The notes under the pieces are model-generated. The model was not told the origin of the DNA and did no database searches. It saw only the letters and a program-made list of their open reading frames with translations. Positions 8,253 to 16,506 of a stretch of 64,000 bases of DNA are shown in pieces. How positions within the stretch are numbered: position 1 is the stretch's first letter; every line of letters starts with the position of its first letter. Source of the DNA: Spongiactinospora rosea (lineage in GTDB: Bacteria; Actinomycetota; Actinomycetes; Streptosporangiales; Streptosporangiaceae); the NCBI RefSeq assembly GCF_003315795.1, contig NZ_QMEY01000005.1:310001-374000 (forward strand), given 5' to 3'. Both the position numbers and the translations under genes were made by a program.

Positions 8253-8627
8253 GTGCCAGTGTTCGACGACCGGAGCCCGATCTACCGGCAGATCGCCGAC
8301 AAGATCAAGACCGACGTCCTGAACGGGGCGCTGGCGGGCGATGAGCAGGTCATGTCGACCAACCAGTACGCCGCCTTCTACCGGATCAACCCGGCCACGG
8401 CCGCCAAGGCGTTCCAGCAGCTTGTGGATGAAGGCGTCCTGTACAAGAAGCGAGGTATCGGCATGTTCGTCAGCCCGGCCGCCCGCGACCTGCTGCGCGA
8501 GCAGCGGCGCAAGCGGTTCTTCATCGACGTGGTGGATCCGATGGTCGCCGAGGCTCACGCCATCGGCATCCCGGTGGCGGAGATCATCGAGCGGATCGGC
8601 GGGCACACCCGCCAGGAGCCCGCATGA
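8253..8627 (+). CDS. GntR-family regulator, YtrA subfamily
   Basis: A 124-residue repressor. The N-terminal winged HTH begins DDRSPIYRQIADKIKTDVLNG and includes MSTNQYAAFYRINPATAAKAFQ as the DNA-reading part. The short helical tail after GMFVSPAARDLL is the small dimerisation region that defines YtrA-type GntR proteins. GTG 8253 is chosen because it lies six bases after a perfect AAGGAGGT and gives the subfamily length; the longer frame to 8163 would run through the operator. Its stop overlaps the ABC ATPase start (ATGA). It probably represses this three-gene operon. Confidence 0.9.
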   Translation: MPVFDDRSPIYRQIADKIKTDVLNGALAGDEQVMSTNQYAAFYRINPATAAKAFQQLVDEGVLYKKRGIGMFVSPAARDLLREQRRKRFFIDVVDPMVAEAHAIGIPVAEIIERIGGHTRQEPA

Positions 8628-9523
8628 GCCCGGACATCGAGGTCAGCGGCCTGCGCCTGACCTACGGCGAGGCGGTCGCCCTGGACGGGGTCGGCTTCAC
8701 CCTCACCGGCGGCAAGATCTACGGGCTGCTCGGCCGCAACGGCTCGGGAAAGACCAGCCTGCTGTCGGTGCTCGGGGCCTTTCGCCGGGCCGACGCGGGC
8801 ACCGTGCGCATCGGCGGGCGGCCGGTGTTCGAGAACGCCGCCGTCGCCCGGCAGACGTGCCTGATCAGAGAGGCGGGGGAGGCCTCGGCGATCGGCACCG
8901 TCAACGACGCCCTGTACTTCGCCGAGGTACTGCGCTCGACCTGGGACGCGGCCTACGCCGAGCGGCTGCTCGACATCTTCGAGATCCCCCGGCGCAAGAA
9001 CGTCGCCGCGCTGTCGCTCGGCAAGCGCTCGGCGCTCGGCGTGGTGCTCGGGCTGGCCTCGCGCGCCCCGGTGACCATGTTCGACGAGTCCTACCTGGGG
9101 ATGGACGCCCCCTCGCGATACGCCTTCTACGAGGAACTGCTGGCCGACTTCATGGCCCGCCCGCGCACGGTGATCATGTCCACGCATCTGATCGAGGAGG
9201 TGAGCTCGCTGTTCGAGGAGATACTGATCATCGACCGAGGGCGGCTGGTGCTGCAGGAGGAGAGCGAGGCGCTGCGCGGCCGCGGCGTCTCGGTGACCGG
9301 GCCGGAGGAGGAGGTCGGGCGTTTCGTCGCGGGCCTGACCGTGCTGGGCGACAAGCGGCTGGGCCGCACCCGTTCGGCGATGGTGTACGGCGAACTCGAT
9401 GCCGAACGGCGCGGCAAGGCCCGCGCGGCCGGGCTGGAACTGGGCCCGATCGCCCTACAGGACCTGTTCGTCCACCTGACCGCGCCGAAGCGGCCGGACG
9501 CCGGGCCGGGGGAGGGCTCATGA
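8624..9523 (+). CDS. ABC transporter ATP-binding protein (YtrB-like)
   Basis: A 299-residue ATPase. Walker A is GRNGSGKT (about 38-45) and Walker B is VTMFDESYLGMD with the catalytic Glu in FDES. The H-loop is MSTHLIEEV. The signature is the weakly conserved LSLGKRS instead of LSGGQ, as is common in Ytr-type exporters. The C-terminal 70 residues form an extra domain seen in this group. It overlaps both neighbours by 4 bp and pairs with the membrane protein that follows. Relatives respond to cell-envelope antibiotics, but no substrate is indicated here. Confidence 0.88.
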   Translation: MSPDIEVSGLRLTYGEAVALDGVGFTLTGGKIYGLLGRNGSGKTSLLSVLGAFRRADAGTVRIGGRPVFENAAVARQTCLIREAGEASAIGTVNDALYFAEVLRSTWDAAYAERLLDIFEIPRRKNVAALSLGKRSALGVVLGLASRAPVTMFDESYLGMDAPSRYAFYEELLADFMARPRTVIMSTHLIEEVSSLFEEILIIDRGRLVLQEESEALRGRGVSVTGPEEEVGRFVAGLTVLGDKRLGRTRSAMVYGELDAERRGKARAAGLELGPIALQDLFVHLTAPKRPDAGPGEGS

Positions 9524-10236
9524 GCGGCCTCGCGGCGATCTTCCCCCGGCGGCTGCTGGCCGCCAACCTGTACTTCACGCTGATCGTCTACGCGATCTTC
9601 GTGGTCGTGGTGATGGGCGTGGCCGTCGCCATCGGCGTGCTCGGCGACCTGGAGTCCAGCGTGTGGGAGCGGGCCGTGCAGGCGGCGCGCTGGTTCGTGC
9701 TGGTGATCGGCATCACCGCGGTGCGGCTCTACCTGCCGGTGTACGTCGCGCACGGGCGCACCCGGCGCGAGTTCGCCGCGCAGGCGGCGGTGTTCGCCCT
9801 GCTGTTCGCGCCCGCGGTCGCGGCGCTGACCGCGCTGGGGTACCTGCTGGAGGGCCTGGTGTACCGGCTGGGCGGCTGGCCGCACCAGATCGCCGACCGG
9901 CACCTGTTCGACGGGCCGGGGCAGGTCGCGCCGGTCCTGGCGGAGTACTGGGCGCAGTACCTGGTGTGGGTGAGCGCCGGGGCGCTGCTCGGCGCGGCCT
10001 TCTACCGGCTTTCCGTCGGCGGGGTGCTGCTGATCCCGGTCGCGGCCATACCGGTGATCTTGGTGCATTCGGCCACCGATCTGGTCCAGGTACTGCCGCT
10101 GATCGGCCGGCTGCCGACGCCGGACCTGCCGGGCACGACGGGTACGGCGATCATCGCGGCCATGGGCGGCTGCGCCCTGATATTCGCGCTGACCTGGGCG
10201 TTCATCCGTGACATTGCGATACGCAACCCTGGCTAG
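9520..10236 (+). CDS. ABC transporter membrane protein of the GntR operon
   Basis: A 238-residue integral membrane protein with about six hydrophobic segments, at roughly 15-40, 50-70, 85-105, 145-160, 165-185 and 208-230. The start ATG overlaps the ATPase stop by 4 bp. No enzymatic motif is present. Position directly after a YtrA-type regulator and ATPase makes it the permease of this transporter. It is not a standard ABC2 permease by eye, and no close family could be named. Its 3' end overlaps the end of the convergent chimeric ORF by a few bases. Confidence 0.75.
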   Translation: MSGLAAIFPRRLLAANLYFTLIVYAIFVVVVMGVAVAIGVLGDLESSVWERAVQAARWFVLVIGITAVRLYLPVYVAHGRTRREFAAQAAVFALLFAPAVAALTALGYLLEGLVYRLGGWPHQIADRHLFDGPGQVAPVLAEYWAQYLVWVSAGALLGAAFYRLSVGGVLLIPVAAIPVILVHSATDLVQVLPLIGRLPTPDLPGTTGTAIIAAMGGCALIFALTWAFIRDIAIRNPG

Positions 10237-10634
10237 ATCCACCTTCGCGCGGAGTCCACGGGCCTGCGCAGTGTCGCCGCCGTCGCGGCGAGCAGCGCCA
10301 GGAGCAGGACGACCGCCATGAAGACCTGCCCGTGCAGACCGAGGACGAAGACGGTCCGGCCGGCGAACTCCGGGCCGTAGGCGGCGCTGCCGGGGAACAG
10401 GAGCGCACCGACCATGCCGAGCCACGGGACGGCCAGGACGGCGGCGGCGCGCAGCCGCTCGCCCAGGCCGAGGGCGTCCAGCGCGCGCAGGCCGTTGGGC
10501 TGAATGGTCAGCCCTGCGCCCACCTCGGTGAACTCGGCAGCGCGTTCGAGGACTTCCACCTGACAGCCGCGCTGGTGAAAGGCGACGGCTGTGGCGAGTC
10601 TGCCGATGCCGCCTCCCACAATGATCACTTTCAT
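10233..10634 (-). pseudogene. Chimeric remnant: FAD-monooxygenase N-terminus joined to a membrane tail
   Basis: The frame starts as a group A flavoprotein monooxygenase: MKVIIVGGGIGRLATAVAFH is the Rossmann GxGxxG region. FTEVGAGLTIQPNGLRALDA, a hallmark of salicylate-hydroxylase-like enzymes, follows. After about residue 68 the homology ends. The rest (from VPWLGMVGALL to the stop) is a hydrophobic tail with two predicted helices unlike any part of that enzyme. The second FAD motif and the substrate domain are absent. This is most likely a deletion fusion of two genes. It could still be translated as a 133-residue protein, but not as a working monooxygenase. Confidence 0.68.
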
Positions 10635-10902
10635 GTTCAGGTCTCCGTAACCCGGGAGGCGCCGGTCTCCGGCGCTGGCAGAACTCCATACGCCGCCAAA
10701 CGGCCGCGACCGGCAGCGCTCCTTATTGCGTCTGAGTTTCGACGGCCGCGGTGCGACGGAGGGGGACGATGCGCGCACACCGGCAAGACGGGAAAGGCTG
10801 CGCCAGGCCACCCTGCGATCGCCGTCGCGGACCGAAGGAGACGTCCGGCAGCATCCGCCGCGGCCAGGACGATCACCGTCTGCCGGGCAGGTTTCCCGCT
10901 GC

Positions 10903-12099
10903 TCAGCTTTTCGCCGCGTCGGCACTCTGGTGCGTGTCCGCCTCTGAACGAAGGGCGGCGTGGATGATCGTTGGGCCGCCGGGCGGGCTGTCGATCGTGA
11001 GGTCACCGTCCAGGGCCTCGATGCGGCGGCGCAGGCCCGTCAGGCCGGGGCCCGCCGGGTCGGCACCGCCCACGCCGTCGTCGGCGACGCGTACGGTTGT
11101 GACGACCTGGTGTCCGTCGCCGGTGTGTTCGTGGACGGCGATGTGCATGCGGTGGGCGCCGGAGTGCTTGATGGCGTTGGTGATGGCCTCGGATATGACG
11201 AAATAGGCCACCACGTCGGTGGCGAGCGGTGGCCTGCCCGGGACGGTGCACTCCACTGCCGCCGGGATGGGCGATCGTGCGGCGACCGCCTCGATGGCGG
11301 TCGGCAGGCCGCCGTCGTCCAGGGCCGAAGGGTAGATGCGCCAGGCCACCTCGCGCAGTTCGATCAGGGCCTTTTGCGACTGCTCGTGCGCCTCGGCCAG
11401 CAGCTCACGGACGACCCGGCCGTCGGTGGCGCGGCGGGCGCGCCCGATGAGCGTGCCCAGCGCGACCAGTTGCTGCTGGACGCCGTCATGCAGATCCCTT
11501 TCGATCCGGCGCCGCTCCTCGTGGACGGTCGTGATGATGTCGGCTCTGCTCTCCGAAAGCCGGGCGATGCGGAGTTCGTACTCCTGGCGGGTGGGGCCGA
11601 GGCAGCGCAGCGCCAGCCTGCGCTCGAACGTGGCGAGGGCGGCGAGCCCCTGAAGGTCCAGGAACAGCAGCACGCTCCCGGCGATGAGCAGGTAGCCGAT
11701 GAGGTATGGCGTCGGCCTGAAGCCGGCGACGATGTCACCGGTGATCCACCCCGCCGGGATGACGACGGCGGCGATCACGCCGTAGCCCAGGAGCAGGAAG
11801 AGGATGAGCGCCAAAAGCCCCAAAGGCGCACGCAGCGCCAGGTAGCCGACCGCCTGACCGGGGCCGTAGGCGGCGGCGTGCACACCGCCGCTGAGGAAGC
11901 GGGCGAGGCGGCGCTGTTCCAGGTCGGTGAGCGTCCTGGCCAGGTCCGTGATGCGGCCCGTCAGCGGGCGTCGCCGGGTGACGGCGACCAGGGCGGCGGG
12001 CGCCACCGCGAGGAGGAGGAACACCTCGACGATCGCGGTCATCCCGCCGAGCAACAGGCCGGTCGCGGTGCGCCTGGCGTGGGGAAGCAGTGACACCAT
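10903..12099 (-). CDS. NarL-type membrane sensor histidine kinase (no adjacent response regulator)
   Basis: A 398-residue kinase. Hydrophobic segments at about 14-40, 88-120 and 130-150 place the N-terminus in the membrane. The DHp domain has EERRRIERDLHDGVQQQL with phosphoacceptor H204. The HATPase domain has the N-box SEAITNAIKHSGA and VADDGVGG. The ATG at 12099 is selected because it overlaps the stop of the upstream serine-hydrolase gene by 4 bp; the longer frame overruns that gene. A response regulator would be expected after it, but the next 270 bases hold none and then the FAD remnant begins, so the regulator was probably lost. Confidence 0.88.
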   Translation of the reverse strand: MVSLLPHARRTATGLLLGGMTAIVEVFLLLAVAPAALVAVTRRRPLTGRITDLARTLTDLEQRRLARFLSGGVHAAAYGPGQAVGYLALRAPLGLLALILFLLLGYGVIAAVVIPAGWITGDIVAGFRPTPYLIGYLLIAGSVLLFLDLQGLAALATFERRLALRCLGPTRQEYELRIARLSESRADIITTVHEERRRIERDLHDGVQQQLVALGTLIGRARRATDGRVVRELLAEAHEQSQKALIELREVAWRIYPSALDDGGLPTAIEAVAARSPIPAAVECTVPGRPPLATDVVAYFVISEAITNAIKHSGAHRMHIAVHEHTGDGHQVVTTVRVADDGVGGADPAGPGLTGLRRRIEALDGDLTIDSPPGGPTIIHAALRSEADTHQSADAAKS

Positions 12100-13529
12100 C
12101 ACCCGGAAGAACCCATGCCCGATCGCCTGCGGGCCCCCATGGATGCAAGGCGTACGGCGATGACACCGGTGGCCATCAGGCCGGATGCCGCCAGCAGTAC
12201 CAGCAGGGCGGGCCACACGTAGAGGAGTTGCCGCCAGTTGAGATCGACTCCGAGCGTGATCATGACCGCCGGGAAGGCCGGCACGAGCGCGACCGTCAGC
12301 AGGTAGGGGAGCAGTCGCAGCGCGCTGATCCATAAGGGACGGCCGTCACGCTTTGCGGCCCATCGTCGCGCCCGCATCGCCATCGCCGCTCCGAGCGCCA
12401 GCACCACGAGCGTGAGCGCGCCGGCGACAAGGTCGGCGACCAGCGCCACGGGTGCGGCCGGGGCGGGCGAGCGGCCCGCTGCCAGCTCGGCGAGCCCGGC
12501 CGCGATGGCGGCCGAATCGTCGGCCACGGAGGCGCGGCTGTTGCAGAGAACGGCGATCCCGTACTTCGCCCCGGGCATGATGATCTGGAACGACGTGTAG
12601 GTGAACAGCGCTCCGCTGTGCGCGATGCGCTCGGGGGACTCGCGGTACCAGCCGAATCCATACACTCCGCGTGGATCGGACGGCGTGTGCATCTCCCGCA
12701 GGCTCGCCCGCGTCACGGTTCGATTCGCCCGCGCGTCGGCGTGCAGGCCGAGCCAGCGGGCCATGTCCTCCGCCGTGGTCACCACCCCGCCCGAGCCGCC
12801 GACGAACCGGCCGGGCAACTCCCGGTGCGCCAGGGCGAACCCATAGGCGAAGGTGAATCCGTCGGCCAGTCCCGGCACATGGTCGCTGGAGTTGCCGACG
12901 CTCGTCGTCGATCGCATGCCGAGCGGCCGAAAGACGTGCCGCTGGAGGTACGTGGCGAACGGCTGCCCGGTGACCACCTCCACGAGCCTGCCCGCGATCC
13001 AGTAATTGGCATTGTGATAGCGATGCGCGGCCCCCGGCTCCCCGGCGAGCCGTACCCCGCGTAATCGCGCCACCGCCTCGCGCAAGGACCCGATGCCCGT
13101 CAGGTTCGCGGTGGGAAAGGCGGTCTTGGACAGCCCGGATGTCTGGTTCAGCACCTGGCGTACGGTGATGCGCCTGGCCCGCGGGTCGCCCAGGGCCAGC
13201 TCCGGCAGGTAGTCCACGACCGGCCGATCCAGCTCCACCAGTCGCCTTTCCACCAGTTGCATGACCGCGAGCGCCGTGAAGGACTTCGACAGCGAGGCGA
13301 TGCGCATGGGCGTCCGCCCTGTCATGGGCGAGCCGGAGGCGTCATGCCCGTATCCGGCCACGCGCACGACTCGCTCGCCCTGCGTGACCGCCACCGCGAC
13401 CCCTGGCAGACGCGCGCTGTTCCGGTATTCCTCCACGTATCCATCGATGGTCAGCGGGGTCAGGGCGGGGGCCGGTGCCGGGACGCCCGAGAGCACGACC
13501 ATGAGCACCGCGGCGCTGATCCGAAGCAT
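12099..13529 (-). CDS. Membrane-anchored serine hydrolase, beta-lactamase/class C PBP fold
   Basis: A 476-residue protein. A signal peptide occupies about 1-23. The catalytic domain has the SxxK nucleophile S79-L-S-K82, the YxN motif YHN (171-173) in RYHNANYW, and an HSG triad in RIAHSGALF. After about 360 come three or four hydrophobic helices that anchor it with the active site outside. Relatives include D-aminopeptidases, esterases and penicillin-recognising proteins. It is translationally coupled to a sensor kinase, so it may act as a receptor or processing enzyme for that kinase; this is inference from the overlap. Confidence 0.87.
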   Translation of the reverse strand: MLRISAAVLMVVLSGVPAPAPALTPLTIDGYVEEYRNSARLPGVAVAVTQGERVVRVAGYGHDASGSPMTGRTPMRIASLSKSFTALAVMQLVERRLVELDRPVVDYLPELALGDPRARRITVRQVLNQTSGLSKTAFPTANLTGIGSLREAVARLRGVRLAGEPGAAHRYHNANYWIAGRLVEVVTGQPFATYLQRHVFRPLGMRSTTSVGNSSDHVPGLADGFTFAYGFALAHRELPGRFVGGSGGVVTTAEDMARWLGLHADARANRTVTRASLREMHTPSDPRGVYGFGWYRESPERIAHSGALFTYTSFQIIMPGAKYGIAVLCNSRASVADDSAAIAAGLAELAAGRSPAPAAPVALVADLVAGALTLVVLALGAAMAMRARRWAAKRDGRPLWISALRLLPYLLTVALVPAFPAVMITLGVDLNWRQLLYVWPALLVLLAASGLMATGVIAVRLASMGARRRSGMGSSG

Positions 13530-13579
13530 GGAAGAACGTTAGAAAGCGCCCTGGCGCAGGACCATAAGGCCCGCCGCAC

Positions 13580-13609
13580 GATCACCCTGAGGAAAACCTC
13601 AGGGTGATC
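13580..13609. promoter_or_regulatory. 13-bp-arm inverted repeat upstream of the serine-hydrolase/kinase operon
   Basis: GATCACCCTGAGG (13580-13592) and CCTCAGGGTGATC (13597-13609) are perfect complements around AAAA. It lies 50 bp upstream of the hydrolase start, on that gene's 5' side. No T-run follows on either strand, so an operator is more likely than a terminator. The cognate response regulator site would be expected here. Confidence 0.6.
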
Positions 13610-13663
13610 TCGGGGCAGGCGCACAGGCTGGAGCGGGCCGCCCCCGTCCGGGAGCCGCGCGCC

Positions 13664-13715
13664 TTGACATGCAGCCATCCGGCTGCCTAAATTAAAGGCA
13701 GCCGGATGGCTGCAT
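13664..13715 (+). promoter_or_regulatory. Promoter embedded in a 47-bp perfect inverted repeat (ArsR operator)
   Basis: A 20-bp arm at 13669-13688 (ending GGATGGCTGCAT when read from the partner strand) is perfectly repeated in inverse at 13696-13715 around the spacer AAATTAA. A -35 box TTGACA (13664-13669) and a -10-like TAAATT (13688-13693) are 18 bp apart, with the -10 in the spacer. Bound repressor would block RNA polymerase directly. Transcription should begin near 13700, so the coding start must be 13724 or 13751, not 13706. Confidence 0.85.
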
Positions 13716-13750
13716 ATCGATGGATGGACGACCGAGGTACGAGGGCGGGC

Positions 13751-14542
13751 ATGGACGAGGTGTTCAAGGCACTGGCCGATCCGAGCCGGCGCGCACTGCT
13801 CGACTCGCTCAACGCCCGCAACGGGCAGACGCTGCGCGAGCTGTGCGCCGGACTCGACATGGCCAGGCAGTCCGTCAGCAAGCACCTCGCGGTGCTGGAG
13901 GAGGCCGGGCTCGTCGCCACCGTGCGGCGGGGCCGGGAGAAGCTGCACTACCTCAACGCCGCGCCCGTGCACGAGATCGCCCACCGGTGGATCAGCCGCT
14001 ACGACCAGGCCAGGGTCCACGCCCTGGCCGACCTGAAACTCGCCCTGGAGGAGATCCCGATGGACGCGCCGACCTTCGTCTACACCACCTACATCCGCAC
14101 CACCCCGCAGAAGCTCTGGCAGGCACTGACCGAACCCGCCTTCACCCGCCGCTACTGGGCCACGGAGTTCACCACCGACTGGTCCCCCGGCGCACCGATG
14201 ACCTGGGACAACCACGGCGTGCTGATCGCCGACCCGGAGCAGGTCGTACTGGAGGCCGACCCCTACAACCGGCTGTCCTACACCTGGCATGCCATCACCC
14301 CCGAGCTCGCCAAGCGCTTCGGCTGGGACGAGGAAACGCTCACCCGGCTCTCCGGCGAGGCCCGCTCCAAGGTCACCTTCACGATCGAGGAGACCGGGCA
14401 GGTCGTGAAGCTCACCGTCGTACACGACGGCTTCGAGCCCGGATCGAGCCTGGCCGAGATGGTCAGCCACGGCTGGCCGAACGTGGTGGCGAGCCTGAAG
14501 ACCCTGCTGGAGACCGGCGAACCACTGCCCGGCGACGCGTGA
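13751..14542 (+). CDS. ArsR-type HTH fused to an AHSA1/SRPBCC domain
   Basis: A two-domain protein of 263 residues. The N-terminal winged helix (MDEVFKALADPSRRALLDSL through ARQSVSKHLAVLEEAGLV and REKLHYLN) is ArsR-like without the metal-binding cysteine pairs. From about 105 the SRPBCC domain begins (FVYTTYIRTTPQKLWQALTE) and continues to the C-terminal helix with GWPNVVASLKTLLETG. Such fusions are known in actinobacteria and probably bind a hydrophobic ligand. Start 13751 follows GAGGGCGGGC; 13724 is an alternative. It probably represses its own promoter through the adjoining inverted repeat. Confidence 0.88.
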   Translation: MDEVFKALADPSRRALLDSLNARNGQTLRELCAGLDMARQSVSKHLAVLEEAGLVATVRRGREKLHYLNAAPVHEIAHRWISRYDQARVHALADLKLALEEIPMDAPTFVYTTYIRTTPQKLWQALTEPAFTRRYWATEFTTDWSPGAPMTWDNHGVLIADPEQVVLEADPYNRLSYTWHAITPELAKRFGWDEETLTRLSGEARSKVTFTIEETGQVVKLTVVHDGFEPGSSLAEMVSHGWPNVVASLKTLLETGEPLPGDA

Positions 14543-14858
14543 CCTCCCCGGCCAAGACCGGCTGCGCCGGACGGCCTGTTCGATCGGCGAGGTCGTCGCG
14601 TCCGTGGGCCGGGCCGATCTGCGCCGCGGCTGCGGACCGCCAGCAGGCCGAACACCGAGCGCAGATCGCCCGTCGCGGCCGGTGCCGCGGACATCATGTT
14701 CCCGGCGAACCGGCCGACGGCAATGAAGGCGAACGACAGCGCGATGCCCGCCGGGCCGCGCTGACCGCCGTGCGCGGTGCGGGCAGCCGCAGGGGTGCTG
14801 TACTCCCCTCCCTGGGCACGCTCGCGCTCAGCGACAACCCGTCCCCCGGAGCGTGGTT
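14543..14858. other. Gene-free stretch with a possible membrane-gene remnant on the minus strand
   Basis: No complete gene. On the minus strand, about 14630-14765, one frame reads RGPAGIALSFAFIAVGRFAG and then NMMSAAPAATGDLRSVFGLL, which resembles a piece of an MFS-type carrier. It has no start, and the frame leads into unrelated sequence. Treat it as a weak remnant. Confidence 0.3.
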
Positions 14859-15725
14859 TCACACGGTGGTGGTCTTCGGGTAGTACGGGCGGAGGACGGC
14901 CGTGGCGACGCGGTCGAGCATCCGGTCCGACAGTATCCGCGACAGACGAGTGAGCAGGGCCGCGTCGCGGCCGATGGTGTAGCGCGTGCGGGGTCTGCCG
15001 GTCGTCACGGCCTTGGCGATCACCCGGGCGGCCTCCTCGGCGGACCTCCCGCGCGCGGTGCCCGCCGCGGACATCGCCATGACCGCCTGGACCAGCGCCC
15101 CGTAGCGGTCGCGCAGCGGGGGTGACATGGCCTCGGCCAGCCGGCTCGTGGTGGCGATGCCCCGGTCGGCCATCCGCGTTCGGATCCCGCCGGGTTCGAC
15201 GACGACCACCGGTACGCCGTGCGGCGCCAGTTCCCGGCGCAGCGCGTCGCTGACCGCCTCCAGGGCGAACTTCGTGCCCGCGTACGGGCCGAACGTGGGC
15301 ATCGCGACCTTCCCACCGACCGAGCTGACGTTGATCACCCGCCCGGAGTGGCGCAGCAGGTCGGGCAGCAGGGCCTGGATGACGGCGACGTGCCCGAACA
15401 GGTTGACCTCGAACAGCCGCCGCCATTCGGCCAGCGGCAGGGCCTCGACCGGGGCGTTGATGGAGACGGCGGCGTTGTTCACCAGCGCCCGCAGCGCACC
15501 GGTCTGCGAGCCGACGCGGGCGGCCAGTTCGGCGATGTGGCCGGGCTGGGTGATGTCGAGGATGACCGGCTCGATCCCGGGGGCGCGGAGCGCGTCGGCG
15601 TCCTGGTCGCGGCGTACGCCGGCCAGCACATGGAACCCCCGGCGGGCCAGCTCACGGGCGGAGGCCGCGCCGATCCCGGTGGAGGCCCCGGTCACGACGA
15701 CGCATTCCCGAGTTTCAGATGACAT
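14859..15725 (-). CDS. Short-chain dehydrogenase/reductase, classical type
   Basis: A 288-residue SDR. The cofactor motif TGASTGIGAAS lies at about 11-21, with LVNNAAV for the NNAG motif. The active site has SSVGG for serine and YAGTK for the Tyr-xxx-Lys pair, and EPGGIRT follows. Start MSSETRE places the ATG inside the first TGACA-type operator repeat. It is divergent from a TetR gene that probably controls it. Relatives act on hydroxy or keto groups of small molecules; substrate unknown. Confidence 0.9.
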   Translation of the reverse strand: MSSETRECVVVTGASTGIGAASARELARRGFHVLAGVRRDQDADALRAPGIEPVILDITQPGHIAELAARVGSQTGALRALVNNAAVSINAPVEALPLAEWRRLFEVNLFGHVAVIQALLPDLLRHSGRVINVSSVGGKVAMPTFGPYAGTKFALEAVSDALRRELAPHGVPVVVVEPGGIRTRMADRGIATTSRLAEAMSPPLRDRYGALVQAVMAMSAAGTARGRSAEEAARVIAKAVTTGRPRTRYTIGRDAALLTRLSRILSDRMLDRVATAVLRPYYPKTTTV

Positions 15726-15766
15726 TGTCACCTTAACGAGGGTAGGCATCTCAGATGACAGTGTCA
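15715..15766. promoter_or_regulatory. Tandem TetR operators between SDR and TetR genes
   Basis: The 16-mer TCAGATGACATTGTCA (15715-15730) recurs as TCAGATGACAGTGTCA (15751-15766) with one mismatch. Each contains a TGACAnTGTCA palindrome. Their centres are 36 bp apart. The first covers the SDR start codon and the second lies about 17 bp before the TetR start, so one protein could shut off both genes. Confidence 0.82.
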
Positions 15767-15783
15767 ACGGTAGGGTGATCGGC

Positions 15784-16377
15784 GTGATCAGCCGTGTGGA
15801 ATCCGCCGCCGCGACGCGGCGCGCCCTCCTGGACGCCGCCGCCGCCCTGCTGGACACCGGCGGTCCGGACGCGGTGACGTTGCGCGCGGTCGGGGCGCGT
15901 GCGGGGGTCACCCGCGGGGCGCCGTACCGGCACTTCCCCGACAAGGACAGCCTGCTGACCACCATCGCGGCCGAGGCCCTGGAGCGGCTCGCCGACCAGG
16001 CGCAGGCCGTACGCGCCGACCCGCACCTGCCCCCGGCCGGCAGGCTGCAACGCGCCCTGTCCACGCTGATGACGATCGGCCGCCGCCGGCCGCACCTGTA
16101 CCGGCTGATGTTCACCACCCCGGCCGGCGACCCGGCCGCGATCCACGCGGCGAGCCGGGCGGCCGGCCGCGCCATGGAGGAGTTCCTGGCCATCGTCGGC
16201 GACCTGATCGGCACCCGGCACGCCCACCGGTTCGCCGCCCTGCTGCTGACCAGCGCACACGGGATCGCCGACCTGGAGGCCAGTGGCCACCTGTCCCCGG
16301 ACAAGTGGCACCTCACGGCCGAAGAACTCATCTCGACCCTGATCTCCATGATCGACCAGCAGGTCCACAGCGGATAG
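15784..16377 (+). CDS. TetR-family transcriptional regulator
   Basis: A 197-residue regulator. The N-terminal HTH reads TRRALLDAAAALLDTGGPD and VGARAGVTRGAPYRHFPDKD, the classic TetR recognition block. The C-terminal ligand domain resembles the TetR_C_33 (WHG) group, with RRRPHLYRLMF. GTG 15784 gives a normal length; GTG 15775 is possible. It is divergent from the SDR gene and flanked by tandem TGACAnTGTCA palindromes, its likely binding sites. The inducing ligand may be the SDR substrate. Confidence 0.9.
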   Translation: MISRVESAAATRRALLDAAAALLDTGGPDAVTLRAVGARAGVTRGAPYRHFPDKDSLLTTIAAEALERLADQAQAVRADPHLPPAGRLQRALSTLMTIGRRRPHLYRLMFTTPAGDPAAIHAASRAAGRAMEEFLAIVGDLIGTRHAHRFAALLLTSAHGIADLEASGHLSPDKWHLTAEELISTLISMIDQQVHSG

Positions 16378-16506
16378 CCGCGCGGCGTTCGTTCGTGGGC
16401 ATCCTCCATGAACACGATCGTCATCGAGCCCTGCCTTCCTGGGGTGAGCCGGAGGTCCTCCTCACGCCAGAGGCGGCGGCCGCACGCGACCGGCACCGTG
16501 AATGGG

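Noticed and set aside
13706..13750. ATG 13706 as start of the ArsR-AHSA1 gene
   Set aside because: It lies inside the right arm of the operator, about six bases after the expected transcription start, with no ribosome site; 13751 gives the family N-terminus.
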